From the NCBI GenBank assembly GCA_945871425.1, contig CAMBVS010000045.1:1-34693 (forward strand): a stretch of DNA of 34,693 nt. Direction: 5' to 3'. Within the stretch, counting starts at the first letter, position 1, and each line of letters starts with the position of its first letter. Origin of the DNA: Rhizobium sp. Q54. Lineage in GTDB: Bacteria; Pseudomonadota; Alphaproteobacteria; SHVZ01. Under the pieces are notes generated by a model. The model searched no databases. It was not told where the DNA came from and saw only the letters and a program-made list of their open reading frames with translations. The translations under genes and the position numbers were made by a program. Of the stretch, positions 12,137 to 20,404 are shown piece by piece.

Positions 12137-13141
12137 TCAGACGAAGGCTTCGTCGTAGACGAAGAGCCCCGGCAACCCTCCGGTGTGGACGAAGACCACG
12201 GCCTCATCCTTCCGGTAGCGCCCCTCGCGGATCCGCTGCACCAGGCCGGCGAACCCCTTGCCGGTGTAGACCGGGTCGAGGAACAGCCCCTCGCATTCGG
12301 CCGCGAGTCGCACCGCCTCGACCATGCCCGGGCTCGGCTGGCCGTAGCCCGGCCCGATGAACCGGTCGTCGGCCTCGACGGCGAGCGTCGCGAGTCGGGC
12401 GTCGAGCTGAAGCTCCGTCACCGTGCGGGCGAGCAGCGCCTTCACCCGGGCTTCCTGATCGTCCTTCGGCCGGCTGACGCAGACGCCGGTGACGGGGATG
12501 CCGGCGGAGGCCAGGCCGAGCAGGAGCCCGACCTGGGTCCCGCAGCTTCCAGTCGCGTGCACGACCGCGGCCGGACGGATGCCGAGCGCCTTCGCCTGCT
12601 GGGCGATCTCCTCGCCGGCCACCGCATATCCCAGGCTGCCGATCGGCGAGGAGCCGCCGACAGGAATCACATATGGGACGCGTCCGGCCCGGCGGAGCTC
12701 GTCGGCGGTCTTGGCCATCTCTGCTTCCGCATCCGTCCCCGCCGGCACCCGCCGGATCTCGGCGCCGGTCAGGCGGTCGAGCAGCAGGTTGCCGCTGGCG
12801 TGATAGGCCGGCGACCGGTTGGCCACCGAGTCGGTCAACACCAGGATGCATTTGAGCCCGAGCTTGGCCGCCGCCGCCGCGGTCTGGCGGCCGTGGTTGG
12901 TCTGCAGCGCCCCCGCCGTGATCACCGTATCGGCGCCGGCCTTGGCGGCATCCGCCATCAGGAATTCGAGCTTCCGGCCCGTGTTGCCGCCGGCGGCGAA
13001 GCCGGTGCAGTCGTCCCGCTTCACGTAAATCCTGGGACCGCCCAGACGGTCGGAAAGGCGCGGCAGAAGGTCGAGCGGGGTCGGGCTCTGCACCAGGCGG
13101 ACACGCTCGAAGCGATCGAGGACGGGAAGAGCTACGGACAT
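12137..13141 (-). CDS. PLP-fold D-cysteine desulfhydrase / L-cysteate sulfo-lyase homologue with Thr at the PLP-lysine position
   Basis: 334 aa, full family length. The sequence follows the ACC deaminase / DcyD / CuyA family end to end: SPTPLDLLPRLSD, YVKRDDCTG, TAGALQTNHGRQTAAAAAKLGL, YVIPVGGSSPIGSLGY, HATGSCGTQVGLLLGLA, GYGQPSPGMVEA and LDPVYTGKGFAGL, ending FVHTGGLPGLF. The QTNH variant is what I recall for CuyA-like rather than DcyD-like members. Odd point: the strand that normally reads GGNKxRKLE reads GGNTGRKLE here (residues 51-59), so the lysine that forms the Schiff base with PLP in ACC deaminase is Thr54. A RBS (CAGGAG) precedes the ATG. Activity is therefore uncertain; fold and family are sure. 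Confidence 0.88.
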   Translation of the reverse strand: MSVALPVLDRFERVRLVQSPTPLDLLPRLSDRLGGPRIYVKRDDCTGFAAGGNTGRKLEFLMADAAKAGADTVITAGALQTNHGRQTAAAAAKLGLKCILVLTDSVANRSPAYHASGNLLLDRLTGAEIRRVPAGTDAEAEMAKTADELRRAGRVPYVIPVGGSSPIGSLGYAVAGEEIAQQAKALGIRPAAVVHATGSCGTQVGLLLGLASAGIPVTGVCVSRPKDDQEARVKALLARTVTELQLDARLATLAVEADDRFIGPGYGQPSPGMVEAVRLAAECEGLFLDPVYTGKGFAGLVQRIREGRYRKDEAVVFVHTGGLPGLFVYDEAFV

Positions 13142-13225
13142 GGGGGGCTCCTGGCGGGATAGGTTCGCGACCCTAGCGGCGCCGGCCGGCCTCCGCCAAG
13201 GGTTTAGCCCTTGTGTTTCCGGCGC

Positions 13226-13254
13226 TTGCGCGGGCCCGACCTCGCCGCTATAAA
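13226..13254 (+). promoter_or_regulatory. Sigma70-like promoter for rpmI-rplT(-pheST)
   Basis: TTGCGC (13226-13231) and TATAAA (13249-13254) are separated by exactly 17 nt. The predicted transcript starts near 13261, about 100 nt before rpmI. infC, often the first gene of this operon, is not upstream here, so rpmI appears to head the unit. Confidence 0.6.
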
Positions 13255-13260
13255 CCCGCC

Positions 13261-13362
13261 TTCCCCGAAAGGGGCGACGTCCGCGTCCGGGCCTGTTAGG
13301 GCATGCCCGGCCGGCGCGATCGGGATCTTGAGGGTCCCCTTGAGCTGTTGAAAGGAAAGAAA
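13261..13362 (+). promoter_or_regulatory. Structured 5' leader of rpmI-rplT
   Basis: The roughly 100-nt leader contains several possible hairpins: CCCC-GAAA-GGGG at its very start (about 13263-13274), CCGGGC/GCCCGG arms around the GGGCATGCCC palindrome (about 13287-13311), and GGGA/TCCC arms before the ribosome binding site AAAGGAAAG. L20 autoregulates this operon through leader RNA structure in E. coli and Bacillus; similar control here is an inference from position and structure only. Confidence 0.35.
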
Positions 13363-13563
13363 ATGCCCAAGATGAAGACCAAGAGCAGCGCCAAGAAGCG
13401 CTTCCGGGTCACGGCATCCGGCAAGATCAAGATGGGTCCTGCCCGCAAGCGTCACGGCATGAGCAAGCGCCCGCACAAGATGGTCCGAACCGCCCGTGGC
13501 TCGGAGATCATGAACGAGCGCGATGCCAAGATCGTGCGCAATCACATGCCGTACGACCTGTAA
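13363..13563 (+). CDS. rpmI: 50S ribosomal protein bL35
   Basis: 66 aa, standard length. The sequence [20 protein letters not shown] and later GMSKRPHKM is the bL35 signature: very basic, with the conserved [11 protein letters not shown] start. The ATG at 13363 follows AAAGGAAAG. A longer in-frame ORF from 13303 runs into the leader and is not used. rplT follows 12 nt after the stop. Confidence 0.98.
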   Translation: MPKMKTKSSAKKRFRVTASGKIKMGPARKRHGMSKRPHKMVRTARGSEIMNERDAKIVRNHMPYDL

Positions 13564-13575
13564 GGAGACGCATCC

Positions 13576-13935
13576 ATGGCTCGCGTAAAGCGGGGCGTCA
13601 CCACCCACGCCCGTCACAAGAAGGTCCTGAAGCTCGCCAAGGGCTATCGTGGCCGCAATTCAACCAATTACCGGATCGCGCTGGAGAAGGTCGAGAAGGG
13701 GCTGCAATACGCCTATCGCGACCGCAAGAACCGCAAGCGCGAGTTCCGCGCGCTGTGGATCCAGCGCATCAACGCCGGTGCGCGTGCGCACGGCCTCACC
13801 TACTCGAAGATGATGAGCGGCCTCAAGAACGCCGGCATCGAGATCGACCGCAAGGTCCTGTCGGACCTCGCGATCAGCGAGCCGGAGTCGTTTACGAGCT
13901 TGGTTAAGCAAGCCCAGGCCGCTCTCGCCGCCTAA
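13576..13935 (+). CDS. rplT: 50S ribosomal protein bL20
   Basis: 119 aa. [19 protein letters not shown], then [15 protein letters not shown] and the globular part [20 protein letters not shown] with [27 protein letters not shown] are diagnostic of bL20, an early 23S rRNA assembly protein and translational repressor of its own operon in several bacteria. AAGGAG sits just upstream of the ATG. It is 12 nt from rpmI. Confidence 0.98.
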   Translation: MARVKRGVTTHARHKKVLKLAKGYRGRNSTNYRIALEKVEKGLQYAYRDRKNRKREFRALWIQRINAGARAHGLTYSKMMSGLKNAGIEIDRKVLSDLAISEPESFTSLVKQAQAALAA

Positions 13936-13965
13936 CCAGGTGGACCGATCCGAAAGGTAGAGACG

Positions 13966-13990
13966 AGAGGGGCCGGAAACGGCCCCTTTC
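13966..13990 (+). terminator. Terminator/attenuator hairpin between rplT and pheS
   Basis: GGGGCCG (13969-13975), a GAAA tetraloop, and CGGCCCC (13980-13986) form a perfect 7-bp stem that extends by A-T and G-T pairs, followed by TTTC. It lies 30 nt after rplT and 22 nt before pheS. The T run is short, so read-through into pheST is likely; it may set the ratio of ribosomal protein to synthetase mRNA. Confidence 0.6.
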
Positions 13991-14011
13991 GCATTCGTGG
14001 AGAACGAAAAC

Positions 14012-15091
14012 ATGGCGGATCAAATGGACGCGACACGGGCCGAGCTGATGGGGCTCGTCGACGCGGCCGCCGATCTGGCGGCGCTGGATGCCGTGCGCGT
14101 CGCGGCCCTCGGCAAGAAGGGACGCGTCACCCAGCTGATGCAGAGCCTGAAAGACATCGCGCCGGAAGCCCGCCGCGAGGCAGGCCAGGCTCTGAACCGG
14201 CTCAAGGACGAAATCGAGGCGGCGATCGTCCGGCGGAAAGAGACCCTAGGCGAGGCGGCGCTGGATTCCAGGCTCAAGGCCGAGACGCTCGACCTCACCC
14301 TGCCGGCCCGTCCGGGCGGCCTCGGACGCCTGCATCCGATCAGCCAGACCATGGTCGAGCTGGTACAGATCTTCGGCGCCATGGGCTTTTCGGTCGCCGA
14401 GGGGCCCGACATCGACGACGACTTCCACAACTTCACCGCCCTCAATTTCGGCCCGGATCATCCGGCCCGCCAGATGCACGACACCTTCTACCTGCCGCCG
14501 CGCCCCGACGGCATGCCGATGGTGCTGCGCACGCACACCTCGACGGTGCAGATCCGCACCATGATGAAGGTCAAGCCGCCGATCCGCATCATCGTGCCCG
14601 GCCGCACCTTCCGCAGCGATTCCGATGCCACCCACTCGCCGATGTTCCACCAGGTTGAAGGCCTGGTGATCGACGAGGCGACACATATGGGCCACCTCAA
14701 GGGCTGCCTGATCGATTTCTGCCGTGCCTTCTTCCAGCTGGACGATCTGCCGGTGCGCTTCCGGCCCTCCTATTTCCCCTTCACCGAGCCGTCGGTCGAG
14801 GTCGACATCGGCTGCTCGAGGAAGGGCGGCGAGCTCAAGCTCGGCGCCGGCGGCGACTGGCTGGAGATCCTCGGCTGCGGCATGGTCCATCCGAACGTGC
14901 TGAAGAACTGCGGCGTCGATCCGACGCGCTACCAGGGCTTCGCCTTCGGCATGGGGATCGATCGCATCGCCATGCTGAAGTACAACATCGGGGATCTCAG
15001 GCCGTTCTTCGACGCCGATCTCCGCTGGCTTCGCCACTACGGCTTCGTTCCCGTGGATGCGCCTAGCCTTGCAGGAGGGCTCAGCCGATGA
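14012..15091 (+). CDS. pheS: Phenylalanyl-tRNA synthetase alpha subunit
   Basis: 359 aa. The N-terminal coiled-coil (about residues 5-85, including [14 protein letters not shown]) binds tRNA-Phe; the class II catalytic core follows with motif 1 near [17 protein letters not shown], motif 2 in [21 protein letters not shown], and motif 3 in [14 protein letters not shown]. It charges tRNA-Phe together with PheT as a heterotetramer. I chose the ATG at 14012, which has GGAG 9 nt upstream; a GTG at 13997 overlaps that ribosome binding site. Its stop overlaps the pheT start (ATGA, 15088-15091), so the two subunits are translationally coupled. Confidence 0.98.
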   Translation: MADQMDATRAELMGLVDAAADLAALDAVRVAALGKKGRVTQLMQSLKDIAPEARREAGQALNRLKDEIEAAIVRRKETLGEAALDSRLKAETLDLTLPARPGGLGRLHPISQTMVELVQIFGAMGFSVAEGPDIDDDFHNFTALNFGPDHPARQMHDTFYLPPRPDGMPMVLRTHTSTVQIRTMMKVKPPIRIIVPGRTFRSDSDATHSPMFHQVEGLVIDEATHMGHLKGCLIDFCRAFFQLDDLPVRFRPSYFPFTEPSVEVDIGCSRKGGELKLGAGGDWLEILGCGMVHPNVLKNCGVDPTRYQGFAFGMGIDRIAMLKYNIGDLRPFFDADLRWLRHYGFVPVDAPSLAGGLSR

Positions 15092-17481
15092 AGATCACGC
15101 TTTCCTGGCTGAAGCAGCACCTGGACACCGGCGCGGCGGTCACGGACATCGCCGATGCCCTGACCCGCCTCGGCCTCGAGGTCGAAAGCATCGACGACCG
15201 CGCCAAGGGGCTTGCCCCCTTCGTCGTCGGCTACGTGGTCAAGGCCGAACAGCACCCGAACGCCGACCGGCTTCGCGTCTGCCTGGTCGACACCGGCAAG
15301 GGCGAGGTCCAGGTGGTCTGCGGCGCACCCAACGCGCGGACCGGCATGAAGGGCGTCTTCGCCGCCGCCGGCACGGTGATCCCGCGGACCGGCGCCGAGC
15401 TCAAGGCCGGCGTCATCCGCGGCCAGGCCTCCAACGGCATGCTGTGCTCGGCCTACGAGATGGGCCTTTCCGACGACCACGAGGGCATCATCGATCTTCC
15501 GGCCGATGCGCCCGTCGGCCAGCCCTTCGCCAAGGTGATGGGCCTGGACGACCCGGTTGTCGAAGTGGCGATCACGCCGAACCGCGCCGACTGTCTCGGC
15601 ATCCGCGGCATCGCCCGCGATCTCGCCGCCGCCGGCATCGGCTCGCTGAAACCGCTCGACGTGACCCCGGCCAAGGGCGGGTTCAAGAGCCCGGTTCAGT
15701 GGAAGATCGCGCCCGGCGCCGAGTCCGGCTGCCCCATGGTGGTGGGCCGGCTGATCCGCGGGATCAAGAACGGCCCGAGCCCGCGCTGGCTGCAGGACCG
15801 GCTGACCGCCATCGGGCTTCGCCCGATCTCCGCCCTGGTCGACGTCACCAACTTCACCACCTTCGACATCTCGCGTCCGCTGCATGTCTTTGACGCCGAC
15901 AAGCTGGCCGGCGACCTCACCATGCGCTGGGCCAAGGACGGCGAGACGTTGGAGGCGCTGAACGACAAGACCTACACGCTCGAGCCCTCGATGATCGTCA
16001 TCGCCGACGAAAAGCAGGCGCATGGCATCGGCGGCGTCATGGGCGGCGAGCATTCGAGCGTGAGCGAGGCGACCACCTCGGTCTTCATCGAGTCCGCGCT
16101 GTTCTCCCAGGGCATGGTCGCGGCGACGGGGAGGAAACTCAACCTGCTCTCGGACGCCCGCTATCGCTTCGAGCGCGGCCTCGACCCGACCTCGGCGGTC
16201 TGGGGGCTCGAGGTCGCGACCCGCCTCATCCTGGAGATGTGCGGCGGCGAAGCTTCGGAGCTGACCGTCGCCGGCGCCGAGCCAGCTTGGCGCCGCACCG
16301 TCTCCTACCGCTTCGCCCGCTCGCGCACGCTCGGCGGCATCGAGATCACGACGCCAGAGCAGGAAGGCATCCTCAGGCGCCTCGGATTCGAGACCAAGGG
16401 CGGCGGCGACTCGATCGAGGTGTCGCCCCCGGGCTGGCGCGGCGACATCGAGGGCGAGGCCGACATCGTCGAGGAGGTCGTCCGCGTCCACGGCCTCGAC
16501 AAGGTCGAGCCGGTGTCGATGCCGGGACTGGGCGCCCGGGCACAGCCGGCGGTGACGCCGGCCCAGCGCCGGCCGATCCTGGCCAAGCGCGCGCTGGCGA
16601 CGCGCGGCCTTATGGAGGCGGTCACCTTCTCGTTCATGGCGTCGGGCCTGACGCCACTGTTCGGCGGCGCCGGCGACGACCTCAAGCTGGTCAACCCGAT
16701 CGCCGCCGACCTCGACGCCATGCGGCCGTCGATCCTGCCGAACCTGCTCTTGGCGGCAAAGCGGAACCTCGACCGCGGCCTCGTCGACCCGGCTCTCTTC
16801 GAGGTCGGGCCGCAATACAAGGACGCTACGCCTTCGGGGCAATCCCTGGTCGCGGCCGCCATCCGCGTCGGCCGGGCGTTGCCGCGGCACTGGCAGGGGC
16901 CGGCACGCGATGCCGACGCCTTCGATGCCAAGGCGGACGCGCTGGCCGTGCTCGAAGCCGTGGACGCACCGGTCGAGAACCTGCAGGTCTCGGCCGACGC
17001 GCCGTCCTGGTACCACCCCGGGCAATCGGCAGCCCTTCGCCTCGGCCCGAACGTGATGGCGTGGTTCGGCGCCGTGCACCCGAAGGTGCTTACCGCCCTC
17101 GACCTCAAGGGGCCTGCGGTCGCCATGGAGGTGTTCATCGACCGCGTGCCGCTGCCTCGGTCGAAGGGCACCGGCCGGCCGAAGCTGGAACTCTCGCCGT
17201 TCCAGCCGATCGAGCGCGACTTCGCCTTCGTGGTCGATGCCGGAATCGCCGCCGACGCGCTGGTGAAGGCGGCGAAGAGTGCCGACAAGGCGCTGGTCGC
17301 CGATGCCCGGATCTTCGATCGCTATGTCGGCGACAAGGTGGCCTCGGGCAAGGCTTCGCTCGCGCTGTCGGTCACCTTGCAGCCGAAGGACGCGACCATG
17401 ACCGACGAGGCGATCGAGCAGGTCTCGGCCAAGATCGTGGCCGCGGTGCAGAAGGCGACCGGCGCGACGCTCAGGACCTGA
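15088..17481 (+). CDS. pheT: Phenylalanyl-tRNA synthetase beta subunit
   Basis: 797 aa, normal length. Domains in order: the [12 protein letters not shown] start, an EMAP/tRNA-binding OB fold at about 39-150 ([20 protein letters not shown]), the B3/B4 editing domain at about 210-370 ([20 protein letters not shown]), the B5 domain near 400-475, the class II-like core, and the C-terminal ferredoxin-like anticodon-binding domain ([15 protein letters not shown] to the end). It starts within the pheS stop. Its last 11 bases overlap the convergent 50-aa membrane-protein gene. Confidence 0.98.
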   Translation: MKITLSWLKQHLDTGAAVTDIADALTRLGLEVESIDDRAKGLAPFVVGYVVKAEQHPNADRLRVCLVDTGKGEVQVVCGAPNARTGMKGVFAAAGTVIPRTGAELKAGVIRGQASNGMLCSAYEMGLSDDHEGIIDLPADAPVGQPFAKVMGLDDPVVEVAITPNRADCLGIRGIARDLAAAGIGSLKPLDVTPAKGGFKSPVQWKIAPGAESGCPMVVGRLIRGIKNGPSPRWLQDRLTAIGLRPISALVDVTNFTTFDISRPLHVFDADKLAGDLTMRWAKDGETLEALNDKTYTLEPSMIVIADEKQAHGIGGVMGGEHSSVSEATTSVFIESALFSQGMVAATGRKLNLLSDARYRFERGLDPTSAVWGLEVATRLILEMCGGEASELTVAGAEPAWRRTVSYRFARSRTLGGIEITTPEQEGILRRLGFETKGGGDSIEVSPPGWRGDIEGEADIVEEVVRVHGLDKVEPVSMPGLGARAQPAVTPAQRRPILAKRALATRGLMEAVTFSFMASGLTPLFGGAGDDLKLVNPIAADLDAMRPSILPNLLLAAKRNLDRGLVDPALFEVGPQYKDATPSGQSLVAAAIRVGRALPRHWQGPARDADAFDAKADALAVLEAVDAPVENLQVSADAPSWYHPGQSAALRLGPNVMAWFGAVHPKVLTALDLKGPAVAMEVFIDRVPLPRSKGTGRPKLELSPFQPIERDFAFVVDAGIAADALVKAAKSADKALVADARIFDRYVGDKVASGKASLALSVTLQPKDATMTDEAIEQVSAKIVAAVQKATGATLRT

Positions 17482-17623
17482 GGCGCGGGGGCGCGTCGAG
17501 CGGAACCGCCATCGGCGCGGCTCCGCCTCCGGGCTTTGAGCCGAAGGAGGCGACCACGCGGGTCGCAAGAATTGGCAGGATCAGCACAGCGAAGAGAATC
17601 AGAAGCCGCGCGAACGGGCTCAT
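17471..17623 (-). CDS. Small membrane protein (50 aa), unknown
   Basis: 50 aa: MSPFARLLILFAVLILPILA forms one membrane segment, followed by a Gly/Pro-rich tail that ends [12 protein letters not shown] with a 6-nt spacer (GGAGATGCCG then ATG) selects the ATG at 17623 over one two codons earlier, which would touch the GGAG. Its 3' end overlaps the pheT stop region. The start resembles that of the 64-aa protein upstream (SF-RLL-F pattern), so the two may be paralogues. Function unknown. Confidence 0.55.
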   Translation of the reverse strand: MSPFARLLILFAVLILPILATRVVASFGSKPGGGAAPMAVPLDAPPRLRS

Positions 17624-17771
17624 CGGCATCTCCAATGCGTGCCACCCACGGCCATCCCCGATTGACCACAAGCAAGAACGGGGCCGCTGACCTAGCGATG
17701 TCGCCAGAGGGCTCAACCCTAGGTGCACACAAGGAAATCGAGAGGAGCGCCGCCTGCGAAGCGGTAGGCAG

Positions 17772-17790
17772 TCTGCCGGGAGCCGGCAGA
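17772..17790 (-). terminator. Hairpin after the 64-aa membrane-protein gene
   Basis: TCTGCCGG-GAG-CCGGCAGA is a perfect 8-bp stem with a 3-nt loop, 8 nt past the stop of the 64-aa gene on the minus strand. There is no T run, so its action as a terminator is uncertain. Confidence 0.4.
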
Positions 17791-17798
17791 TGTTGCCG

Positions 17799-17993
17799 TC
17801 AGCGACTGGCGGCGATGGCCGTTCCGATACCGTTGCCGGCGGTCCCGGCCATCGGCCGGTCCGCGGTCTGAGTGATCTCGAATTCGGAATCGTCGAATGC
17901 GTCGAGACCGCTGCCGGGAACGATCAGGTAGCCGATCAACGCCGGGCCGGCAACGACGGCGACGAACATCAGCAGACGGACGAAGGATGCCAT
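17799..17993 (-). CDS. Small membrane protein (64 aa), unknown
   Basis: 64 aa beginning MASFVRLLMFVAVVAGPALIG, one membrane segment or an uncleaved signal anchor, followed by an acidic stretch DAFDDSEFEITQTAD and a small-residue tail. The start at 17993 has AAGGGGG about 6 nt upstream; an ATG seven codons earlier (18014) lies upstream of that site. It follows the GNAT gene by 40 nt on the same strand and precedes the similar 50-aa protein. No family recognised. Confidence 0.6.
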   Translation of the reverse strand: MASFVRLLMFVAVVAGPALIGYLIVPGSGLDAFDDSEFEITQTADRPMAGTAGNGIGTAIAASR

Positions 17994-18033
17994 AACGCCC
18001 CCTTGCCTCTCCATAAGATGGAGAAATTCAACT

Positions 18034-18531
18034 CTACGAGATCAGTTTCGACGGCGCTGTGACGACGATCACACCAGCCGGCTCAAGCTTCCTGGCGTAG
18101 GTGACGAAGTCGTACTCCTCGCCACAGAACGTACGGCGGAGCGATTGGTTCAAAGTCCAGCCGTGTTTCTCGTAGAACGCGCGGGCCTCGTGGTTGTCTC
18201 GGAAGCATTCGAGGCTTCTGGCTCCGGCCGCCTCGGCCGCCGCGAGCAGGGCCTTGCCGATGCCGCGTGCCTGGGTGGCGGGATCGACGAACAGCATGTC
18301 GATGTGGGCCTGGCGGACCAGGGAGAAGCCGACGATCCGACCGGCCGTTGCCGCGGCGGTCACATGCGGCCATTGCTCGGCGAAACGCTCGATGAAGAAC
18401 GGAAGCGGCCGCTGCGCCAGCGCCGCCGGCGACATGATGCCGGCGAAGGCCTGGTGGAAGGAGTCATGGGCGACGCGGCCGAGCACGTCCACGTCCTCCG
18501 GAGCGGCCGAGCGCAGCACAAGCCCGCTCAT
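18034..18531 (-). CDS. GNAT family N-acetyltransferase
   Basis: 165 aa. The fold is visible as LRSAAPEDVDVLGRVAHDSF at the N terminus, MLFVDPATQARGIGKALLAAAE (the R/Q-x-x-G-x-G/A acetyl-CoA loop) near residues 79-100, and the C-terminal NHEARAFYEKHGW motif. Substrate unknown. The ATG overlaps the stop of the upstream permease gene (ATGA at 18528-18531), so it is translationally coupled to the importer operon, which suggests it may act on the imported compound. Confidence 0.88.
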   Translation of the reverse strand: MSGLVLRSAAPEDVDVLGRVAHDSFHQAFAGIMSPAALAQRPLPFFIERFAEQWPHVTAAATAGRIVGFSLVRQAHIDMLFVDPATQARGIGKALLAAAEAAGARSLECFRDNHEARAFYEKHGWTLNQSLRRTFCGEEYDFVTYARKLEPAGVIVVTAPSKLIS

Positions 18532-19343
18532 TCCAGGCCCTTGAGCCTCGGATCGAGGGTGTCGCGAAGACCGTCGCCAAGGAGATTGAAGCCGAGCGAG
18601 GCCGTCAGGATGGCGACACCAGCGAAGATCGAGGTCCAGGGCGAGATCAGCGCGTAGCTCCGGCTCTCGGCCAGCATCAGGCCCAGCGACGGGGTCGGCG
18701 GCTGAGTCCCGATGCCGAGGAAGGAGAGCGACGCCTCGACCAGGATCGCGGTCGAGAGCGACAGGCTCGCCTGCACCAGGATGACACTGGCAAGGTTAGG
18801 AAGAATATGGACAAGGAGAATGCGCAGGTCGCCGGCGCCGATGGCACGGGCCGAGACAACGAACTCGCTCTCCGCCAGCACCAGCGCGGGGCCTCTGAGA
18901 ATGCGGGCAAAGATCGGCGTGTAGACGATGCCGATGGCGATCGCCGTGGTCCATTGCTGGGGTCCCAGCAGCGAGATGATGGCGATCGCGAGGAGGATGA
19001 GCGGAAAGGCGAAGAGCACGTCCATGCAGCGCATGACGAGGCGGTCGGTCCAGCCGCGGTAGAATGCGGAAATGACACCGAGCGACCCGCCGATGATCAG
19101 CGCGATCGCGACCGAGGTGAACGAGACGCCGATCGAGGCGCGATAGCCGTAGAGGATGCGCGAGAAATTATCGCGGCCGAACTGGTCGGCGCCGAGCAGG
19201 AAGTCGAGGCTCGGCGCCTCCAGCCGGTTGATCACGTTCTGCCCGATCGGATCGTAGGGCGCGATCCACGGTGCCAACAGCGCCAGCAGGCCCTGGATGA
19301 TCACCAGCGCGCCGCCGACGAGAACAAGGGGATGGCGCGGCAT
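18528..19343 (-). CDS. Peptide-type ABC transporter permease (DppC/OppC-like)
   Basis: 271 aa. Begins MPRHPLVLVGGALVIIQGL and carries the usual DppC features: LLGADQFGRDNFSRILYG before the second membrane segment, the EAA loop VVSARAIGAGDLRILLVHILPN, and the ending FNLLGDGLRDTLDPRL. The start at 19343 shares its A with the stop of the partner permease gene (TGATG), so the pair is coupled. It imports peptides, nickel or opine-like solutes depending on the binding protein. ATPase genes are absent from the neighbourhood. Confidence 0.93.
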   Translation of the reverse strand: MPRHPLVLVGGALVIIQGLLALLAPWIAPYDPIGQNVINRLEAPSLDFLLGADQFGRDNFSRILYGYRASIGVSFTSVAIALIIGGSLGVISAFYRGWTDRLVMRCMDVLFAFPLILLAIAIISLLGPQQWTTAIAIGIVYTPIFARILRGPALVLAESEFVVSARAIGAGDLRILLVHILPNLASVILVQASLSLSTAILVEASLSFLGIGTQPPTPSLGLMLAESRSYALISPWTSIFAGVAILTASLGFNLLGDGLRDTLDPRLKGLE

Positions 19344-20293
19344 CACGCTTCCCTCACGCGCGGATCGATCGCCACGTACAGCATGTCGACCAGGAAGTTG
19401 ATGACGACGAAGCCCGAGGTCACCAGAAGGATCGTCGCCTGGATCAACGGATAATTGCGCTCGGCGATGGCGCCGATCACCAGGCGACCGAGGCCCGGAA
19501 GCGCAAAGACCTGCTCGACCACGATGGCGCCGCCGAAGAGGTAACCGGCGGTGATGCCGACCGCGGTGACGAACGGGATCAGCGCGTTGCGGAGCGCGTG
19601 GCGGAAGATCACCGCCGTCTCGCTGACGCCCTTGGCCCGCGCCGTCCTGACATAGTCCTGGCCGAGCGCATCCAGCATGGCCGAGCGCATGATGCGGGAA
19701 AGCGAGGCCAGGATCGGCAATGCCAGCGATATCGTCGGCAGGATCATGCGCGAAAGATTGGCCAGCGGGTCGTCGGTGAACGGCACATAGCCGATCGAGG
19801 CGAAGCCCGGCATCAGCTTGTAGGCGGCAAGGATCAGGACGATGCCGAGCCAGAACGAGGGGATGGTGACGCCGACGATGGTGACGATGCGCACGATGTA
19901 GTCGGAGGCCGAGCGTCGGACATAGGCCATGAGGCAGCCGGCGGGAATCGCAAGCAGGACCGCGGAACCGAGCGAGAGCATCAGCAGCTCGAAGGTCACG
20001 CCGAGGCGGGCCAGGATCTCGCCGCCCACGGGCGCTCCCGTCCACAGGGAGGTGCCGAGATTGCCGACGAGCACGCCGCCGATCCAGACGACGTATTGCT
20101 CGAGGAGCGGCTTGTCCAAGCCGATCTTGCGATAGAGCGCATCCAGCCGCTCGGGCGTGATCTCGACATTAGCGCCGAGCATGATCTGCACGGCGTCGCC
20201 GGGAATGAAGCGGATCATCAGGAAGACGAGCGCCGAGACGCCCCAGAGGACGACCAGAAGGTCGATGAGGCGCTGCGCGAGGACGCGGGTCAT
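19343..20293 (-). CDS. Peptide-type ABC transporter permease (DppB/OppB-like)
   Basis: 316 aa beginning MTRVLAQRLIDLLVVLWGVSALVFLMIRFIPGD, the standard DppB start. Other hallmarks are the QYVVWIGGVLVGNLGTSL region, the EAA loop YVRTARAKGVSETAVIFRHALRNALIP, and the ending NFLVDMLYVAIDPRVR. I set the start at 20293; the longer in-frame extension to 20380 would run through the terminator stem-loop. The ribosome binding site is weak (GGTAGAG) and lies directly beside the terminator. Confidence 0.93.
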   Translation of the reverse strand: MTRVLAQRLIDLLVVLWGVSALVFLMIRFIPGDAVQIMLGANVEITPERLDALYRKIGLDKPLLEQYVVWIGGVLVGNLGTSLWTGAPVGGEILARLGVTFELLMLSLGSAVLLAIPAGCLMAYVRRSASDYIVRIVTIVGVTIPSFWLGIVLILAAYKLMPGFASIGYVPFTDDPLANLSRMILPTISLALPILASLSRIMRSAMLDALGQDYVRTARAKGVSETAVIFRHALRNALIPFVTAVGITAGYLFGGAIVVEQVFALPGLGRLVIGAIAERNYPLIQATILLVTSGFVVINFLVDMLYVAIDPRVREA

Positions 20294-20303
20294 GGCTCTA
20301 CCG

Positions 20304-20344
20304 AAAAACGGGCCCCGCCCGACCGCTCGGATCGGACGAGGCCC
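20304..20344 (-). terminator. Intrinsic terminator/attenuator between binding-protein and permease genes
   Basis: On the minus strand GGGCCTCGTCCGA (20344-20332), a 9-nt loop, then TCGGGCGGGGCCC (20322-20310) form a 13-bp stem with two G-U pairs, followed by C and TTTTT (20308-20304). It is 60 nt after the binding-protein stop and only 11 nt before the permease ATG. This arrangement should give much more binding-protein than permease mRNA. Confidence 0.75.
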
Positions 20345-20404
20345 TCGAGCTTCTCGCTTCGGCGCCGCGCCAAGGCGCAACGCCGGGAGCGAGCCGGGAC
20401 GGCG

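Noticed and set aside
15037..17568. 843-aa open frame antisense to pheT
   Set aside because: A shadow frame of pheT, with the Arg/Gly/Asp-rich composition expected in GC-rich DNA; no domain recognisable.
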